From Cydia pomonella (Eukaryota; Arthropoda; Insecta; Lepidoptera; Tortricidae): a stretch of 64,000 bases of DNA. Under the pieces are notes generated by a model that ran no database searches, was not told the DNA's origin, and worked only from the letters and a program-made list of their open reading frames with translations. Of the stretch, positions 62,793-64,000 are shown one piece after another. The position numbers and the translations under genes were made by a program. The stretch lies in NCBI RefSeq assembly GCF_033807575.1, contig NC_084710.1, positions 24,068,857 through 24,132,856 of the forward strand, read 5' to 3'. Every line of letters begins with the position of its first letter. The first letter of the stretch is position 1.

Positions 62793-62899
62793 GTATAACT
62801 AATAATAATATACATCCATAATATTATGCTTACCATTTAGGGTAGTTTCAATTAACAAAAATACTTAAGAACTAAAAATAAACTATCAATAACTATAAA

Positions 62900-63535
62900 T
62901 AAAACTAAACCTAAACTAACCTACAAAAACTAGTCAAACAACCCACCCGCATCGCTCCCAACGCAAAGGTGCCCATCACGCTTGCTGCGTTTCCGAGTTG
63001 ACCCGCGATGGACAACCTTTGCGCTAGAAACGACCCGGAGCGGGGGTCGAGACCCCTCTCCTGCAAGCGCCGCCCCAGTTCCCCAAGAAAAGATTTCGGT
63101 CGAGAGATCGGACGTCTCCGCGGCGAGGGGAACAAACAAGGAGCGTGTTAGCCCCGAGTACTTGTCCTTCTTTACGGACGCCGCCTGCTCAGCGGCAGCT
63201 CCCGCCGCCCGCCGGCGCGGCCCGAGCGGCCGAGGGGCGCGGCGGCGAACGTACTGACGCAGGTGGCATCCCACAAAAGGCAACACCCCTCTCCCACGGC
63301 ACCAGAGTCAAACCGTCCGGCTTTTTACCTTCCGACCGACTAAGGCTCGGCGGCTCCAGCACAAACGGGACATTGGCGGACACCTTCGAATAATATCGTT
63401 TAACGCGTGGTGCCGTGGGAACCTCCCCGCGTACCGGCGACAGCTCAAGGCATGGTACCCGTTGCTCTCCACCATAGGCCCGCAGATGCATAGATGTGGT
63501 GCACAAACATCACAGCCTAGACGGGTTAATATCAA
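62900..63535 (-). mobile_element. GC-rich retroelement remnant
   Basis: Minus-strand fragments NGYHALSCRRYAGRFPRHHA, then LSRSEGKKPDGLTLVPWERG, then KKDKYSGLTRSLFVPLAAET and GNAASVMGTF match, in order but in different frames, a pol-associated C-terminal region that I recall as widespread in arthropod retroelements. Several frameshifts; inactive. Confidence 0.6.
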
Positions 63536-63800
63536 AACGACTGAATCTCAAAATGACCTGTTTAGCATGAGGTCCAGAACGCAAAACGACCACAGTATCA
63601 AAAAGCCTATATCTCATAATAGCATGGTAGCAAAACGACTAACGAGTAAAAGGCCTTCGTCTCAGAATAGCTTAGTATCAAAACGACTTGTTCGCAAAAC
63701 GACCACTCCGTGGAACGTCTACATCTTTAAATGCCTTAATAGCAAAAGGACTAGATCGCAGAAGAACTAAATCTCAAAATGGTTGAATAGCTAAACGACT
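63520..63800 (+). repeat. Degenerate short repeat with AAAACGAC core
   Basis: CAAAACGAC or close variants (CAAAATGAC, CAAAAAGCC, CAAAAGGAC, CTAAACGAC) occur about ten times at irregular short spacing, often with ATCTCA or GTATC before them. Confidence 0.6.
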
Positions 63801-64000
63801 TCTTGTTGAAAGGGCATGAAACACTATTTCTCTTCGGGCATCTATGGATACCTAATTGTATAACATTATGTAAACATTATGCATGAAGATGAAGTATGTT
63901 AAAGAATTACTTAATGGTCAAATCGCAAGGAATAAAACAAAAGAACATAAAGATAAATCAATATATGTCGTGGTAAATAAATATGCTTACTCATTACTAA
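63801..64000. other. AT-rich intron end of window
   Basis: No recognisable feature. The Listerin intron continues past the window. Confidence 0.5.

Noticed and set aside
62930..63535. Further Listerin exons after 62792
   Set aside because: The GC-rich stretch looked exon-like, but its coding similarity is on the minus strand to a retroelement, and no RING or RWD motif is present on the + strand.

Overview
The window is eukaryotic and looks like moth or butterfly (Lepidoptera) nuclear DNA. It has an AT-rich background, GC-rich coding exons with GT-AG introns, and many lepidopteran-type transposable elements: tRNA-headed SINEs, truncated LINEs with (ATT)n or (AATAA)n tails, and palindromic MITEs. 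I cannot name the species from the sequence.

Left part (1-9250): the 3' exons of zfh-1, the insect ZEB1/ZEB2 transcription factor, run on the + strand from 3709 to the stop at 6927. Upstream exons lie beyond the window or were not found. The DNA after the stop looks like a long AT-rich 3' UTR and carries two candidate miR-8/miR-200 seed sites.

Middle and right (12237-62792): one large + strand gene, Listerin (Ltn1), the E3 ubiquitin ligase of ribosome-associated quality control. I place 27 exons whose phases all join (about 1,488 codons). The C-terminal part with the RWD-like and RING domains, about 280 residues by comparison with the family, lies beyond position 64000. The introns hold a hAT transposon, non-LTR retrotransposons, SINEs, nested MITEs and, on the opposite strand, an intronless MGAT1-like glycosyltransferase ORF (45770-44649).

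The most unusual feature is that at least six Listerin exons have been tandemly amplified together with their 5' splice site: exon 4 (107 bp x about 4), exon 7 (174 bp x 24), exon 14 (182 bp x about 3), exon 15 (178 bp x 7), exon 22 (117 bp x 12) and exon 23 (137/133 bp x 35 plus a stub). A seventh, decayed case follows exon 20. Together the arrays fill about 12 kb of the gene. The arrays of exons 7 and 22 have unit lengths divisible by three and stay open through the intronic part, so donor choice could give a ladder of protein lengths. The other four would break the frame if more than one copy were used. Variants inside the arrays and the decayed array argue for a real, recurrent process, but assembly error has to be excluded with reads.

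Functionally the two main genes are unrelated neighbours: zfh-1 is a developmental repressor, and Listerin acts with 60S subunits and the RQC complex in the cytosol.
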